The notes beneath the pieces were generated by a model. That model was not told the origin of the DNA. It did no database searches and saw only the letters and a list, made by a program, of their open reading frames with translations. DNA of 64,000 nt from an uncultured Pseudohongiella sp. Its GTDB lineage: Bacteria; Pseudomonadota; Gammaproteobacteria; Pseudomonadales; Pseudohongiellaceae. The DNA lies in contig OX638323.1 of the NCBI GenBank assembly GCA_951812715.1, positions 2,212,577-2,276,576 on the forward strand, written 5' to 3'. Positions 33,669 to 43,639 of the stretch are shown here, in pieces. How positions within the stretch are numbered: the first letter of the stretch is position 1; every line of letters begins with the position of its first letter. The position numbers were made by a program, and so were the translations under genes.

Positions 33669-36131
33669 CTATACATGTCTTAGCGCGTCAATCGGTTCCA
33701 TCTCCAGAACCTTTCTTATCGGGTGAATTATGGCGACCAACACTGTGACATAGAGCGCTGTTATTACCCCCAACACTGAAAACAACAACGTTGTAAGTAC
33801 TGTAGTGCCTGCCACCAGAAATATGCCGAGAGTAACCGGAAACGCTATAACCATGGCAATTACAAACCCGATTAGCACTTGCTTGCTGCCTATCTTGAGA
33901 AAATCTCGCGTAATACTCCTATCCCTCGCGCCGAGTGCTCGTCGCGTCCCAATTTCTTGCGTACGAAGGTTGATGGAGCCCTTGGTCAAACCAAATATGC
34001 CTGTTACTGCCATCAGAAAAGAAAATATTCCGATGCCAACTACTAGATTTACACCAGAATCTACAGCATTAATCACCAAATTGCGGTCATTCTCCATATT
34101 AATGATCCGCACAGTTAGTTCTGGATTAAATTGAGTTATTGTTTCACCCATCAGGGACGAAACCTTGTCTGGATTATTTAGATATTTGACAATAATAGAC
34201 ATAGTCTCTATATCGTACTGACTAAATGGTAAATAGATTTTATCGGGCTCCGGCATGAAGATTGCCTGATCTGAGCCCAAATTGTCATCTGCCAAAACCC
34301 CAACTACTTCTCGCCACGGACTGAATCCATTCCCAGCCTCTACAATTCGTAGTCGCTGCCCAATTGCTGAATTCTCTGGCCACAGTCGCTGGGCTAACGA
34401 CCTACTGATCGTTACTGTAGGAATGCCGCTCGAACTATCCATTTCGCCGAGATGCCTACCTTCTTGCAATCGTGAGCCAATTATATCCAATGACCCGGAT
34501 ACTATATCGCCACCAACGCTTAGATAATCTATATCAGATCTTGCTCCTGAACCTTCTGGTTCTATAGTGAAACCATCTGTTGTACCCACTAGTATTACTC
34601 CAGAAACATCTGAATCATTCAGCAACCTTGACTGAAAAGATTGAAAAAACTGCTGCCTCTGATTTGCAGAATATCGATCTGTGTTCAGAGTCACATTCGT
34701 CGCAATCAGATTTTCACCCCCTCCCTCTGACAAATTGTTTCTTAGTACAAGAGCTAAACTTCCAAACAAGGTTCCCACATAGAGCAAAACTGTTACTAAC
34801 ACTATTGACACCATGACAAGTGATCGACTGATTCGTCCTGATTTAAGTCCCACCGCGCCTCGAGTCCCGTCTTGCATTACCGTATGAAAATTCCCGTTAA
34901 TTATTCTCCAACAAGGTATACCGCTGGTGATAAGGATAGTGCCTATGACGAAGAACGCCACCGCAGAAACAGTGGATTCATCGAGGTTAAAATCAAACCA
35001 GAACTCAACATCACCGACCATGAAGGAAGCAATGAAAACATTGAGTAATTCCATGCCAGCCCCCGCTAGCAGAATAGCAAGAGCAGCTCCGATCACTGTG
35101 ATAACTATGCTTTCCCCCATAGCCTGAAACATCAGGCGATGTCTCGACGCTCCCAAAGCTACTCTTATTGAAATATCTTTTAGCCGCTCATTCGTCCTTG
35201 CTAGAAGCAACGTTCCTACATTTATGCAAGCGAGCAGAAATATTAACCCTGCAGCCAGGTTAAGTGCGCCTGTTATCATTGCTCCCTGAAATCCGCTAAC
35301 TGAATACATAGGATAGGTAGTAATCCTTGCCGCTCCGGCACTATTTACTAGAAGTAGTTCCCGTTCTGAATAGTTGGAGTTTGCTTCAAGCGGATACAAC
35401 TGACGAACTCTTTTGATTAGATTGTCAATCTCCCCATTCGCTGCTCCAATCGTTTCAGACTGCTTTAGTCGGGCGAATGCTTGCACGCCATCCGGCTCGT
35501 TCTGAAGAGGATTTAAAAGTTGTGGAGAAATAGGAAGCCAAATTTGAGAAATTGCAGGAAACCGATATCCGTTAGTCATTACACCTACTATCGTGGTGGG
35601 TATGCCCTCAACAGAAATGGCTTGTCCAACAATATCCGGATCCGAGCTGAAGAAGCTCTGCCAAACATCATAACCCAGCACCGCGACACGTTCAGCATTT
35701 TCCTCATTGTCGTACTCTTGCAACACTCTTCCAAGGAATGCTCGACTTTCAGATAACTGGAACATATTCCACTCAGTGAAAGCGGCATTAACTTCTCGAG
35801 TTACAGATTCATGTTCTATAAAAACAGTGGTTGCCCTGTAGATTCCGATATTTTCCAGAGTCGTCAATTCATTTCTTATTTGGTCAAAATCGAAAGCACT
35901 AAAATCCACACAATGGCCAGCATTGCTTCCAGCACACAAGCGGTATATGGACTCGCCATTGGTCAATGGGATGGGCTTATAGAATGCAGTGTATCCAACT
36001 GTAAAAGTAAAAGCACTCAAACCCAAACTGCCAGCAAGCACAAAAATTGAAATGAATACAAAACCTGGGCTTTTGGCGAGACTTCTAAATGTGTATTTAA
36101 TGTCCGACTTTAAACCTAGCAGATTTATCAT
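33669..36131 (-). CDS. Duplicated FtsX/MacB-type ABC permease (ADOP-like)
   Basis: 820 residues, about twice a MacB membrane half. Two FtsX domains are visible: a first TM (ISIFVLAGSLGLSAFTF) with a large periplasmic MacB-PCD region and three TMs around residue 280-400, then the same plan again from about residue 440 to the end. No ATPase domain. An ATPase of the right type (MacB/LolD) and an HlyD-like adaptor are encoded in the divergent operon. I infer that these three proteins form one tripartite-like efflux machine. Confidence 0.88.
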   Translation of the reverse strand: MINLLGLKSDIKYTFRSLAKSPGFVFISIFVLAGSLGLSAFTFTVGYTAFYKPIPLTNGESIYRLCAGSNAGHCVDFSAFDFDQIRNELTTLENIGIYRATTVFIEHESVTREVNAAFTEWNMFQLSESRAFLGRVLQEYDNEENAERVAVLGYDVWQSFFSSDPDIVGQAISVEGIPTTIVGVMTNGYRFPAISQIWLPISPQLLNPLQNEPDGVQAFARLKQSETIGAANGEIDNLIKRVRQLYPLEANSNYSERELLLVNSAGAARITTYPMYSVSGFQGAMITGALNLAAGLIFLLACINVGTLLLARTNERLKDISIRVALGASRHRLMFQAMGESIVITVIGAALAILLAGAGMELLNVFIASFMVGDVEFWFDFNLDESTVSAVAFFVIGTILITSGIPCWRIINGNFHTVMQDGTRGAVGLKSGRISRSLVMVSIVLVTVLLYVGTLFGSLALVLRNNLSEGGGENLIATNVTLNTDRYSANQRQQFFQSFQSRLLNDSDVSGVILVGTTDGFTIEPEGSGARSDIDYLSVGGDIVSGSLDIIGSRLQEGRHLGEMDSSSGIPTVTISRSLAQRLWPENSAIGQRLRIVEAGNGFSPWREVVGVLADDNLGSDQAIFMPEPDKIYLPFSQYDIETMSIIVKYLNNPDKVSSLMGETITQFNPELTVRIINMENDRNLVINAVDSGVNLVVGIGIFSFLMAVTGIFGLTKGSINLRTQEIGTRRALGARDRSITRDFLKIGSKQVLIGFVIAMVIAFPVTLGIFLVAGTTVLTTLLFSVLGVITALYVTVLVAIIHPIRKVLEMEPIDALRHV

Positions 36132-36200
36132 AATAGTTGAACACTTGCGAATTGACTGTTTCAGCTAGCGAATACCAGAAGGCTTCTCTTATAGTTCAGG

Positions 36201-36905
36201 TTAGATATCACTTCTCGTAATTGTTAGGGAATATGCTTCGCCTTCATAAGTAAATACTCCCTTCGCCTCTCTCTCGGATAAAATAGCTACGTACTCTCCC
36301 TGAAGTCGAGGAACTCGAAGACTGAGCTCATTGCCCTCAAGAGTGATATCGATGACAAGCAAATCTTTGGGGCCCAGGCCCAGAAATCGTCTTGTATCCA
36401 ATGCCCCTTCCAACCTATTTTCCGATATGGAAAACTGAAACTCCAAGTTAGTACTATTGGCCCTGCCTGTCCATACTCCTTCTAGTCTCTCCATTGATTC
36501 TCGACTGAGCTCAACAACTTCTTTTTTTGTCATGTCCATTGGTACCAATTTGCCTTCATCCCATTGCCCCGAAATCCTATTGTCTAAAATTTTGCCTGAG
36601 TAACTGCCCCCAGGTATATCGAAGGAAATATTAGTGTTGGTGATAAGAAGGTTTCTCATCTGCACAGAAGCAATTTCTTGAATATATCGCCCCATTGAAC
36701 CTATGATCTCACCTCTCTCGTTTTTCTCAAATCGCCAGATAATTCCAAGTTTGGTAGTTGGAAAAGTCATAGCTCCCTCCCATTCACCCATCAACTTATC
36801 TATGGTCTCACTACCAATGGCAATGTCTTCCGCCATGCTAAATCCGGGGACAAATTGAAGTATAAACAAAAACGGCAATATTTTGCTATAAGCTCTTTTT
36901 CTCAT
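36201..36905 (-). CDS. Secreted protein with two lipocalin-like repeats, first gene of island operon
   Basis: 234 residues from the ATG at 36905, which has a strong AAGGAGGAGG upstream. Signal peptide (SKILPFLFILQFVPGFSMA). The mature part has two similar blocks opening with LMGEWEGAM and LEGVWTGRA, each followed by beta strands, as in the small beta-barrel domains attached to secreted hydrolases. No catalytic residues recognised. Being first behind the sigma-54 promoter it may be the system's periplasmic accessory or immunity component (inference). Confidence 0.68.
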   Translation of the reverse strand: MRKRAYSKILPFLFILQFVPGFSMAEDIAIGSETIDKLMGEWEGAMTFPTTKLGIIWRFEKNERGEIIGSMGRYIQEIASVQMRNLLITNTNISFDIPGGSYSGKILDNRISGQWDEGKLVPMDMTKKEVVELSRESMERLEGVWTGRANSTNLEFQFSISENRLEGALDTRRFLGLGPKDLLVIDITLEGNELSLRVPRLQGEYVAILSEREAKGVFTYEGEAYSLTITRSDI

Positions 36906-37026
36906 AACCTCCTCCTTAACTTTCACAAAAAGGACAATTCAAAGCTTTAACTGCTAAAAATGTGAAATACCGATGCAGCAATTAGATTGGTTTCTTTAGC
37001 GTTGCTTTTATTGCATATAAACCATA

Positions 37027-37042
37027 TGCAGTTTTTGTGCCA
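37027..37042 (-). promoter_or_regulatory. Sigma-54 promoter of the minus-strand island operon
   Basis: On the minus strand the sequence is TGGCACAAAAACTGCA: GG and GC elements exactly 10 bases apart, with TGGCAC as in the consensus -24 element. The inferred transcription start is about 37016, 110 bp upstream of the 36905 ATG. Confidence 0.8.
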
Positions 37043-37138
37043 ACTCTGTATAAGTCTTCTGGTTTAAAGATCATTCAGTAATCCACCATTAAGCACGACC
37101 AGTAATATTCCCAATTACGGCACAAGACATGTCAGCAT

Positions 37139-37154
37139 TTCCCACATGTGGGAA
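37139..37154. promoter_or_regulatory. Palindromic enhancer site, left operon
   Basis: TTCCCACATGTGGGAA, a perfect palindrome extendable to 18 bp (37138-37155). Its centre is about 106 bp upstream of the -24 GG of the left sigma-54 promoter. The same half-sites TTCCCA and TGGGAA, with the same 4-bp spacer, occur upstream of the right promoter. A degenerate second copy may lie at 37108-37123. Confidence 0.75.
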
Positions 37155-37173
37155 AGTCAATTGTTCATAATTA

Positions 37174-38365
37174 GTTCTTGTCCATTAACTCCGTTTTTTG
37201 ATCGATTTTTCCCTTGCCGATGCCGTCCGATTCGTGATGGTCGTGTTTCGAGCGGACGGCTGTTCCTCGCTCCAGCGCGGGATTGCAACGTTTTCGGCGT
37301 GATCCCGAGGTTCAGCGCCGACCGGACCACGCCGAGGCCGAAACAAGCTCCCGGTGGGCGGTTTCGGTACTGGACTAATCGGTTTTGGTCGTTTTTAGCT
37401 GATTATCCGGGCCGTAACCGCGCCAGCCACACCAGGTTGTGCGCGAAGACAGCCGAATGCCCCCAGGCCTTGAGTCGAGCCAGACCGCGCCAGCGGCAGC
37501 GCGCGAGGCCAAAGCAGCGCTTCAGCCAGGAGATGTCGGTCTCGACGCCGGCACGGAAGCGGCGCAGCCGGGCGAATATCCAGGGCGATGGCGTCATGTT
37601 CTCTTGTTTCAGCCCCCGCTTCTTGTTGAACACCGCGTGCTTCACGCCCAGCTCTTTGGCGCGCGCCAGATTGTCCCGCGACGCGTAGCCGCCGTCAAAG
37701 GCGGCATAGGTCGGGGGTTGACCATAATGTTCGCAATGCCGCTCCAGCATCGGCAGGCAGATGGCGCTGCCCGCCGGATTGCCGGATTCCACAACAACAT
37801 CCAGTACCAGGACACTTTGCCCGGTGGCCAGGTTCATCTTGTGGCCGTAGCGGGTTTCGCGCCCGCCCTTGCGGATGATGTCCGTGTGCGAATCGAACAG
37901 GCTGACGGTCTTCTCCGCCGCCGGCACACTTTCCCCGAGAACAACGCGCCGCGCGGTCTGGACTACCACCGCTTTCAGCAGGATGGCGTACCGCTCGGCT
38001 CGTCCGAGCCGGCGTTTCGCCCATTTCTCCTCCTAGGCCGCCACGGCCGGTCGGGCCGCCTCCAGATAGTCCAACGTGTCGACCGCCAGCCGCATGAATT
38101 TGCGGTACAGCCGGGCGCGATTATATTTCCCCCGTTCCGTGCGGATCCGCAGATGGCATCGCTTGGCCGATCGGCGCCGATCGACGAAACATATCGTTTC
38201 CCCGCTCAGTTTTTCGCGCGCCTCCCAAAGCAAGCCCAAAAGCACCCGGACGCCGTCGTACAGCAGGCGGATGTCCGCCGGAGCGAGGATGTGCGTTTCG
38301 GTCACCGTTCGGACGGCATCGGTGAGGGAAAAATCGATCAAAAAACGGAGTTTATGGACAAGAAC
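37174..38365 (-). mobile_element. Degenerate ISNCY-like element with about 60-bp inverted ends
   Basis: Ends 37174-37233 and 38306-38365 are inverted repeats with few mismatches (outer part GTTCTTGTCCAT, then ACTCCGTTTTTTGATCGATT). The GC-rich interior holds pieces of one transposase gene on the minus strand. No target duplication is evident. The element sits between the two enhancer palindromes and so lengthens what was probably a compact divergent promoter region. Confidence 0.85.
37403..38341 (-). pseudogene. ISNCY-type transposase, N-terminally deleted and frameshifted
   Basis: Two frames cover the middle and C-terminal parts: 38341-38033 (VTETHILAPADIRLLYDGVRVL) and 37969-37403 (SLFDSHTDIIRKGGRETRYGHK, AFDGGYASRDNL, VETDISWLKRCFGLARCRWRG). 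A frameshift or stop around 37970-38033 separates them, and the N-terminal 130 or so residues, including the first catalytic Asp region, are missing. Not functional on its own. Confidence 0.85.
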
Positions 38366-38433
38366 AAGCTAAAATATACGATAAGCGCGAGGTGACTAAA
38401 AACACCAGACAGATCGGAAAAGAATTTACCACT

Positions 38434-38449
38434 TTCCCATTATTGGGAA
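38434..38449. promoter_or_regulatory. Palindromic enhancer site, right operon
   Basis: TTCCCATTATTGGGAA, same half-sites and spacing as 37139-37154. Its centre lies about 106.5 bp upstream of the GG of the right sigma-54 promoter, against 105.5 bp for the left one. Confidence 0.75.
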
Positions 38450-38547
38450 TCACCGTGCCATAACTGCAACCAAAATCGAAACCCTTAACATTTCTGTCAC
38501 TATAGTTTTCGCTATTTTAAGTAATAAATACAAATAGCTATACTCTC

Positions 38548-38563
38548 GGCATGATAATTGCTT
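38548..38563 (+). promoter_or_regulatory. Sigma-54 promoter of the adaptor-ATPase operon
   Basis: GGCATGATAATTGCTT: GG at 38548-38549 and GC at 38560-38561, ten bases between them, with the TTGC of the -12 element intact. Inferred start about 38573, 23 bp before the ATG at 38596. Confidence 0.75.
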
Positions 38564-38595
38564 GATATTCGCCTATGGACGTAGTCAAGGCACAA

Positions 38596-39831
38596 ATGAA
38601 CAAACCTCTCTACCGGCGATATTGGTATTTGATCATTGGTGCAATCTGCATCGCCACTCTTACAGTGTTCGTCCAGCAATATCGAGACGTCACATTTTTC
38701 GTCATGGCGGACGAATTGCTAACCGACGAAGTTGTGTATGGCGACCTAATCGTTTCGGTAAGGGGCTATGGTCAGCTAAGCTCAACAGACGTGTACTGGG
38801 TAGGTGCGGAATCGGAAGGCCGTGTGGTGAGAGTTCTTGTGAAACCAGGCGATCGTGTTGAAGAAAGGGATATTCTGGTCGAACTGGCAAACCGCCAATT
38901 ACTAAGACAACTACGAGACGCAGAGTTGGAATTTGAGGCGAAGCGCGCTGAAAGTATAGCAAACCGTGTAGCCAATGAATCTGAGTTGCTGGGCCTACAG
39001 GCAGCCGCTGCCACAGCGGAGATAGAGTTCCAAGCAGTACAGATGGACCTAGATGCAAAGTCTCAATTGATGGTTAACGGGTCTGAAATTGTGTCACGCC
39101 TAGACTTTGAGCAAACACAGCTCTCCGCTCGAAATCTATTGCAGTTCTGGGAAGTCCAAAAAGAACGACTTTTGAAGAAAGAAGAATCCACTCGCGCCAA
39201 TCAAGAAGCTGAGCAAGCAAGGTTAGTTCAAGCGGAAAATGATTTGAACAATATTGAAGAACAGGTTGCGAATTTGAGTATACGCGCCAATGTGGGGGGA
39301 ACAGTGCAGGAAATGTCCTTAGAGCTCGGGCAGCAGATCATTCGTGGCGAAAATATAACCCGAATTGCAAAACCCGATCAATTAGTGGCAGAGATTCAGA
39401 TACAGGAATTACAGGTTAACGACATACAGCTTGGTATGCCTGCATTAATCGATACACGAACTAGCGTAATAGAAGGTATTGTTTCAAGGATTGATCCAAC
39501 AGTAATTGATGGTTCTGTGTTGATAGAAATCGAATTTTTGGAGAACTTACCTGCAGAAGTCCGACCAGACTTGAATGTAGAAGGGACAATCAATATATCG
39601 GATATTTCGGAGACTCTTTATATTAGGAGGCCGGTTTTTGCCAGAGCGTTTACCCCAGCAAACATCTATCGACTTAATGATGAAGAAGACATTGCTGAAC
39701 GTATTCAGGTTAGATACGGACAAGCCTCAAGCAATTACATTGAAATACTAGAAGGAGCTGAGGCAGGTGACCGGTTTATAATATCAGACTCAAGCTCATG
39801 GGATAATCATGATAGAATACTAATTAGGTGA
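38596..39831 (+). CDS. HlyD/MacA-like periplasmic adaptor
   Basis: 411 residues from the ATG at 38596, preferred over 38575 because the latter lies at the inferred transcription start and 38596 has AAGG upstream. N-terminal TM anchor (YLIIGAICIATLTVFV), split biotinyl-lipoyl domain (GRVVRVLVKPGDRVEERDI and GTVQEMSLELGQQIIRGE), long coiled-coil hairpin (about 100-230) and a C-terminal beta-barrel. It would bridge inner-membrane ABC permease and outer membrane. Overlaps nothing; ATPase gene follows 12 bp later. Confidence 0.9.
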   Translation: MNKPLYRRYWYLIIGAICIATLTVFVQQYRDVTFFVMADELLTDEVVYGDLIVSVRGYGQLSSTDVYWVGAESEGRVVRVLVKPGDRVEERDILVELANRQLLRQLRDAELEFEAKRAESIANRVANESELLGLQAAAATAEIEFQAVQMDLDAKSQLMVNGSEIVSRLDFEQTQLSARNLLQFWEVQKERLLKKEESTRANQEAEQARLVQAENDLNNIEEQVANLSIRANVGGTVQEMSLELGQQIIRGENITRIAKPDQLVAEIQIQELQVNDIQLGMPALIDTRTSVIEGIVSRIDPTVIDGSVLIEIEFLENLPAEVRPDLNVEGTINISDISETLYIRRPVFARAFTPANIYRLNDEEDIAERIQVRYGQASSNYIEILEGAEAGDRFIISDSSSWDNHDRILIR

Positions 39832-39843
39832 GGTGAACGAGAC

Positions 39844-40569
39844 ATGTCTGATGAATATGTTATTGAATTACAGTCCATAAGCAAAGTTTATTCGACTGAA
39901 ACCCTTGAAACGCATGCGCTGCAGAACATCAATCTAAAAGTCGTCAAAGGAGAGTTTATCTCTATCGCGGGACCATCCGGTTGTGGTAAATCCACTCTCC
40001 TCTCACTATTGGGTTTATTGGACACTGCAACATCAGGTACGTATTTATTGGCTAACCATGACGCGTCTAACTTGGGTCGCGACGAACGAGCAAGACTAAG
40101 AAACCAGGAAATCGGCTTCATTTTCCAATCATTTAATCTAATCAGCGATCTAACAGTCTACGAAAATATTGAATTACCCTTGACCTATCGCTCCGATCTA
40201 AGTACAGTAAAAATTCAGGAGACTGTGACTGAAGCATTGGATATCGTTGATATGATGTCCCGCGCCGATCATTTTCCGTCCCAACTTTCAGGAGGACAGC
40301 AGCAGCGAGTAGCGGTAGCTAGAGCCATTAGCGGAAATCCGTCACTTGTACTGGCAGATGAGCCCTGTGGTAACCTGGACTCTAAAAATGCCGAGTCTGT
40401 AATGCAACTCCTAGAGAGTTTACATAAAAGAGGGACTACAATCTGTATGGTAACTCATGATCTAAAATCAGCCCAACGGGCGGAACGGTATGTCGAGTTA
40501 TTTGATGGGCAAATCGTTTCTGACAATCCTATTAGAATTGACAAATCCCAATCCGCGCCGGCTGCTTGA
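39844..40569 (+). CDS. ABC ATPase, MacB/LolD family
   Basis: 241 residues, a stand-alone nucleotide-binding domain. Walker [10 protein letters not shown] (about 43-51), Q-loop FIFQSFNLI, signature [14 protein letters not shown], Walker [14 protein letters not shown] and switch MVTHD. LolD/MacB-type ATPases drive FtsX-fold permeases mechanically. The only FtsX-fold permease nearby is the divergent 820-residue one, so I pair them. Confidence 0.92.
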   Translation: MSDEYVIELQSISKVYSTETLETHALQNINLKVVKGEFISIAGPSGCGKSTLLSLLGLLDTATSGTYLLANHDASNLGRDERARLRNQEIGFIFQSFNLISDLTVYENIELPLTYRSDLSTVKIQETVTEALDIVDMMSRADHFPSQLSGGQQQRVAVARAISGNPSLVLADEPCGNLDSKNAESVMQLLESLHKRGTTICMVTHDLKSAQRAERYVELFDGQIVSDNPIRIDKSQSAPAA

Positions 40570-40767
40570 GCCTTCCTACGCTAAGGCAAAAATAGACACA
40601 CTTCCATTACTGTAAGCGTGCCCGATAGTATTATCAATACTCAGACAAGATGACGGCATCCTTTGCGAAACTTCAAGTACAATGTGTCTAGAATTATGGG
40701 ACAAAGTCCGGTGAAGATTCTGATGTGCGATAATATACACAACCCATAACGTAATCTGTCTCACATT

Positions 40768-42150
40768 ATGAAAGATCAAATCCTTATCGCAGATGACAAC
40801 CCAAATGTCTTGTCCGCCCTAACCTATCTTTTCGAAACGGAAAACTATAATGTTTCTGCCGCGCACACTCCGAATGAAGTCATAAGAAAGGTTAAAACTA
40901 CCAGCTTTGACCTGCTCTTGATGGATCTAAACTATTCAAAAGGTACTACATCGGGAAAAGAAGGTCTAAACCTTATCAGGGAACTAAGAAACCTTGATGA
41001 GCAACTTCCCATTATTGTAATGACAGCGTGGGGGAGCATCGAAACAGCTGTCTCTGTTATTAAAGGTGGTGCGGGGGATTTCATCCAGAAGCCTTGGGAC
41101 AATGATCGTTTGCTTTCAATCACCTCTAACCAAATTCGCATGAGAAAATCTGAAACGCAATCAATGAAGCTAGAGGAAGAAAATCAGATCTTACGCAAAC
41201 AACTTAATGCTGTTCATAAAGGTAAAATCTATCATTCCCAGATCATGGATGAACTCATAGATCAAGTTGAACAAGTTGCCCAGAGCAATGCCAGCATCTT
41301 GCTCACAGGAGAAAATGGAACAGGAAAAAGCTTTCTAGCACATCAAATTCACCAGTTGTCACCACGAAAGACCTATCCCTTAATAAGTGTCAATATGGGC
41401 TCCATATCGGAATCTTTATTTGAAAGTGAAATGTTTGGGCATGTGAAAGGTGCTTTTACAGATGCGCGTGAGAATAGAATTGGGCGATTTGAGCTGGCCG
41501 ACCGCGGATCAATATTTCTGGATGAAATCGGAAACACACCTTACTCACAACAAGCAAAGCTACTACGGGTACTGGAGGATCATAATTTCGAGAAAGTTGG
41601 GGCATCTCGCACGCAGGAAACCGACTGTAGAGTAATTAGTGCTACAAATTGTGATCTTGATGTAGCAGTTAAAGCAGGAGAGTTCAGGAAGGATCTTTTG
41701 TATCGAATCAATACCATTACCATTCGAGTCCCTTCGCTGCATGAACGGAGAGATGACATAATACCGTTAGCTGAATTCTTTCTGGAAGATCAAAAAATGA
41801 AATACTCCAAGGCTCATTTAACCCTTGATGACAGCGCCATCGTGGCACTAGCCGAATATCCTTGGCCAGGAAATGTACGCGAACTTTCCCATGTTATGGA
41901 AAGAGCCACGATCGTTTGCACAAAAGAAAGAATAACCGACAGAGATTTGGGGCTGATCAAAGGAACTTCCAATAGCGCTATGCCCACGTTGGATATTCTT
42001 GAAAACCCCAATCTTACCCTTGTCGACCTCGAAAAAATGATAATCTATGAAAGAATGAAAATCTATAGAGGAAATAATCGGGAAACTGCGGAATCACTGG
42101 GGCTTAGCAGGAGTGCTTTCTATCGCCATTTAAAAAAACATGAACTCTGA
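40768..42150 (+). CDS. NtrC-family sigma-54-dependent response regulator
   Basis: 460 residues: receiver domain with phospho-acceptor Asp53 (LLLMDLNY) and Lys108 (QKPW), AAA+ domain with Walker A GENGTGKS (181-188), the sigma-54 contact loop GAFTDA (228-233), Walker B SIFLDE (248-253), and a C-terminal Fis-type HTH (NNRETAESLGLSRSAFYRHL). It is encoded in the same island as two sigma-54 promoters with matching enhancer palindromes and is their most likely activator. No sigma-54 site is seen upstream of this gene itself (gap 40570-40767). Confidence 0.93.
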   Translation: MKDQILIADDNPNVLSALTYLFETENYNVSAAHTPNEVIRKVKTTSFDLLLMDLNYSKGTTSGKEGLNLIRELRNLDEQLPIIVMTAWGSIETAVSVIKGGAGDFIQKPWDNDRLLSITSNQIRMRKSETQSMKLEEENQILRKQLNAVHKGKIYHSQIMDELIDQVEQVAQSNASILLTGENGTGKSFLAHQIHQLSPRKTYPLISVNMGSISESLFESEMFGHVKGAFTDARENRIGRFELADRGSIFLDEIGNTPYSQQAKLLRVLEDHNFEKVGASRTQETDCRVISATNCDLDVAVKAGEFRKDLLYRINTITIRVPSLHERRDDIIPLAEFFLEDQKMKYSKAHLTLDDSAIVALAEYPWPGNVRELSHVMERATIVCTKERITDRDLGLIKGTSNSAMPTLDILENPNLTLVDLEKMIIYERMKIYRGNNRETAESLGLSRSAFYRHLKKHEL

Positions 42151-42176
42151 ATTTCTGTCTCTGGGAATACACAATC

Positions 42177-43562
42177 TTGTCAAGATCACAAATCAACCTT
42201 AAACTGAAAGCAGTTGAAAATCATCTTGCCTTGCTAACGTTTTTATCAAGCGCCCTCCCATCTTCTGCTTTGATCTTTTGTATGTGGTACTTTGAAGTAT
42301 CAATTTATTTCATCGGATTCGCACTAATAATGCTGTTCCTACTAAGTTCATATTGGATAGTTACAGTACGAGGAAAAGCTAAACACTACTATTACAACAT
42401 CCATAACTTACTTGATGCTATCGTTGCAGGAGACTACTCATTTAGAGGACTGTCTCGTGATACCGAAGGCGCCTATGAAGAACTTATTGGCACCATAAAC
42501 TCTCTGGCAAGATTACTACAAAAACAAAGACTTAAATCTGAAGAGAGCCAACTCCTTCTACAGAAAGTAGTCGATCAATATGATGTAGCCATTATCGCAT
42601 GGGACCAAAATGACAGAATCAATCTCACGAATCCTGCTGCCCGGGCATTACTGGATATTGACAATGACGTCAGTCTCAGCGAAGACGCACTATCTAATCT
42701 GTCACACAATGGCCACCAACAGCTCCTTGAGCTGATTAACCAAATGCGCGTAGGAGAAACTAGGGTTGAGTATCTAGAATTTAGGAGCATAAAAGGACGC
42801 TTTCGGCTACATCTTGAGCGCTTTTTTGAAAGCGGAGACACTCACAGTTTGTTATTTCTAACTGATGTCTCGAGCATCCTTAGGCTGGAAGAGCTTAAAG
42901 CATGGCGCAGTTTGGTTCGAGTAATAAGTCACGAAATCTATAATTCTTTAGCTCCACTTAAGTCATTAAGCGACACACTAAAGAAGCAGGTTGAGAAACG
43001 TGAAAAAGACCCAATTTTAGGCAAAGAATTAGTTGATGGAATTTCGATAATAGCCAACCGGGCAGAATCGATTACCAGGTTTGTTGACAGGTATAATTCT
43101 GTGCCAGTGTTACCCGCACCAAACAAATCAACCATAGAGTTGAAACGACTGATAGAAGACTTGGTAAAACTTTTTCCTCACGAAGAAATTCGCATCAACG
43201 GAGATCCGGTTGCGCTAAATCTTGATTCCTCTCAGATCGAACAGACATTTATAAACTTGTTGAAAAATTCTTCTGAAGCAAACGAGATTTACTATACTCA
43301 TCGTGATGAAAAACGAGGGCCAATCGTATTCGAATGGGCTGTTGAAGGCTCTAAAGTAATAGTAAAAATTACAGATTCCGGTGGAGGAATTGAGAATCCT
43401 GAAAACCTGTTTACACCATTTTATACCACCAAACCATCTGGGACAGGCGTTGGGCTAGTGTTTTGCCAACAAGTCATTGAAGGTCACAACGGGTCTATTG
43501 CTTTGAAGAATTTAGATAAACGTCACGGAACATTGGTACTGATCGAACTGCCAATTGTTTAG
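42177..43562 (+). CDS. Sensor histidine kinase partner of the NtrC-type regulator
   Basis: 461 residues from a TTG start 26 bp after the regulator. Two N-terminal TM helices with a very short periplasmic loop (LSSALPSSALIFCMWYF, YFIGFALIMLFLLSSYW), a HAMP-like linker, a PAS domain, the dimerisation H-box VISHEIYNSLAPL (His about 252) and an HATPase domain (N box LLKNSSEA, G1 DSGGGI, PFYTTKPSGTGVGL). The near-absent sensor loop suggests detection within the membrane, as in peptide-sensing kinases (inference). Confidence 0.9.
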   Translation: MSRSQINLKLKAVENHLALLTFLSSALPSSALIFCMWYFEVSIYFIGFALIMLFLLSSYWIVTVRGKAKHYYYNIHNLLDAIVAGDYSFRGLSRDTEGAYEELIGTINSLARLLQKQRLKSEESQLLLQKVVDQYDVAIIAWDQNDRINLTNPAARALLDIDNDVSLSEDALSNLSHNGHQQLLELINQMRVGETRVEYLEFRSIKGRFRLHLERFFESGDTHSLLFLTDVSSILRLEELKAWRSLVRVISHEIYNSLAPLKSLSDTLKKQVEKREKDPILGKELVDGISIIANRAESITRFVDRYNSVPVLPAPNKSTIELKRLIEDLVKLFPHEEIRINGDPVALNLDSSQIEQTFINLLKNSSEANEIYYTHRDEKRGPIVFEWAVEGSKVIVKITDSGGGIENPENLFTPFYTTKPSGTGVGLVFCQQVIEGHNGSIALKNLDKRHGTLVLIELPIV

Positions 43563-43639
43563 AGATACAAATCTGAATAGAACCGACCCTCTGTATTAGA
43601 CAGTAAACTCCCAGCATTTTCTTGAAAGAGTGAGTTTCC

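Noticed and set aside
38575..38595. Upstream ATG at 38575 as the adaptor start
   Set aside because: It coincides with the inferred sigma-54 transcription start (about 38573), leaving no leader; 38596 has an AAGG and a better anchor start.
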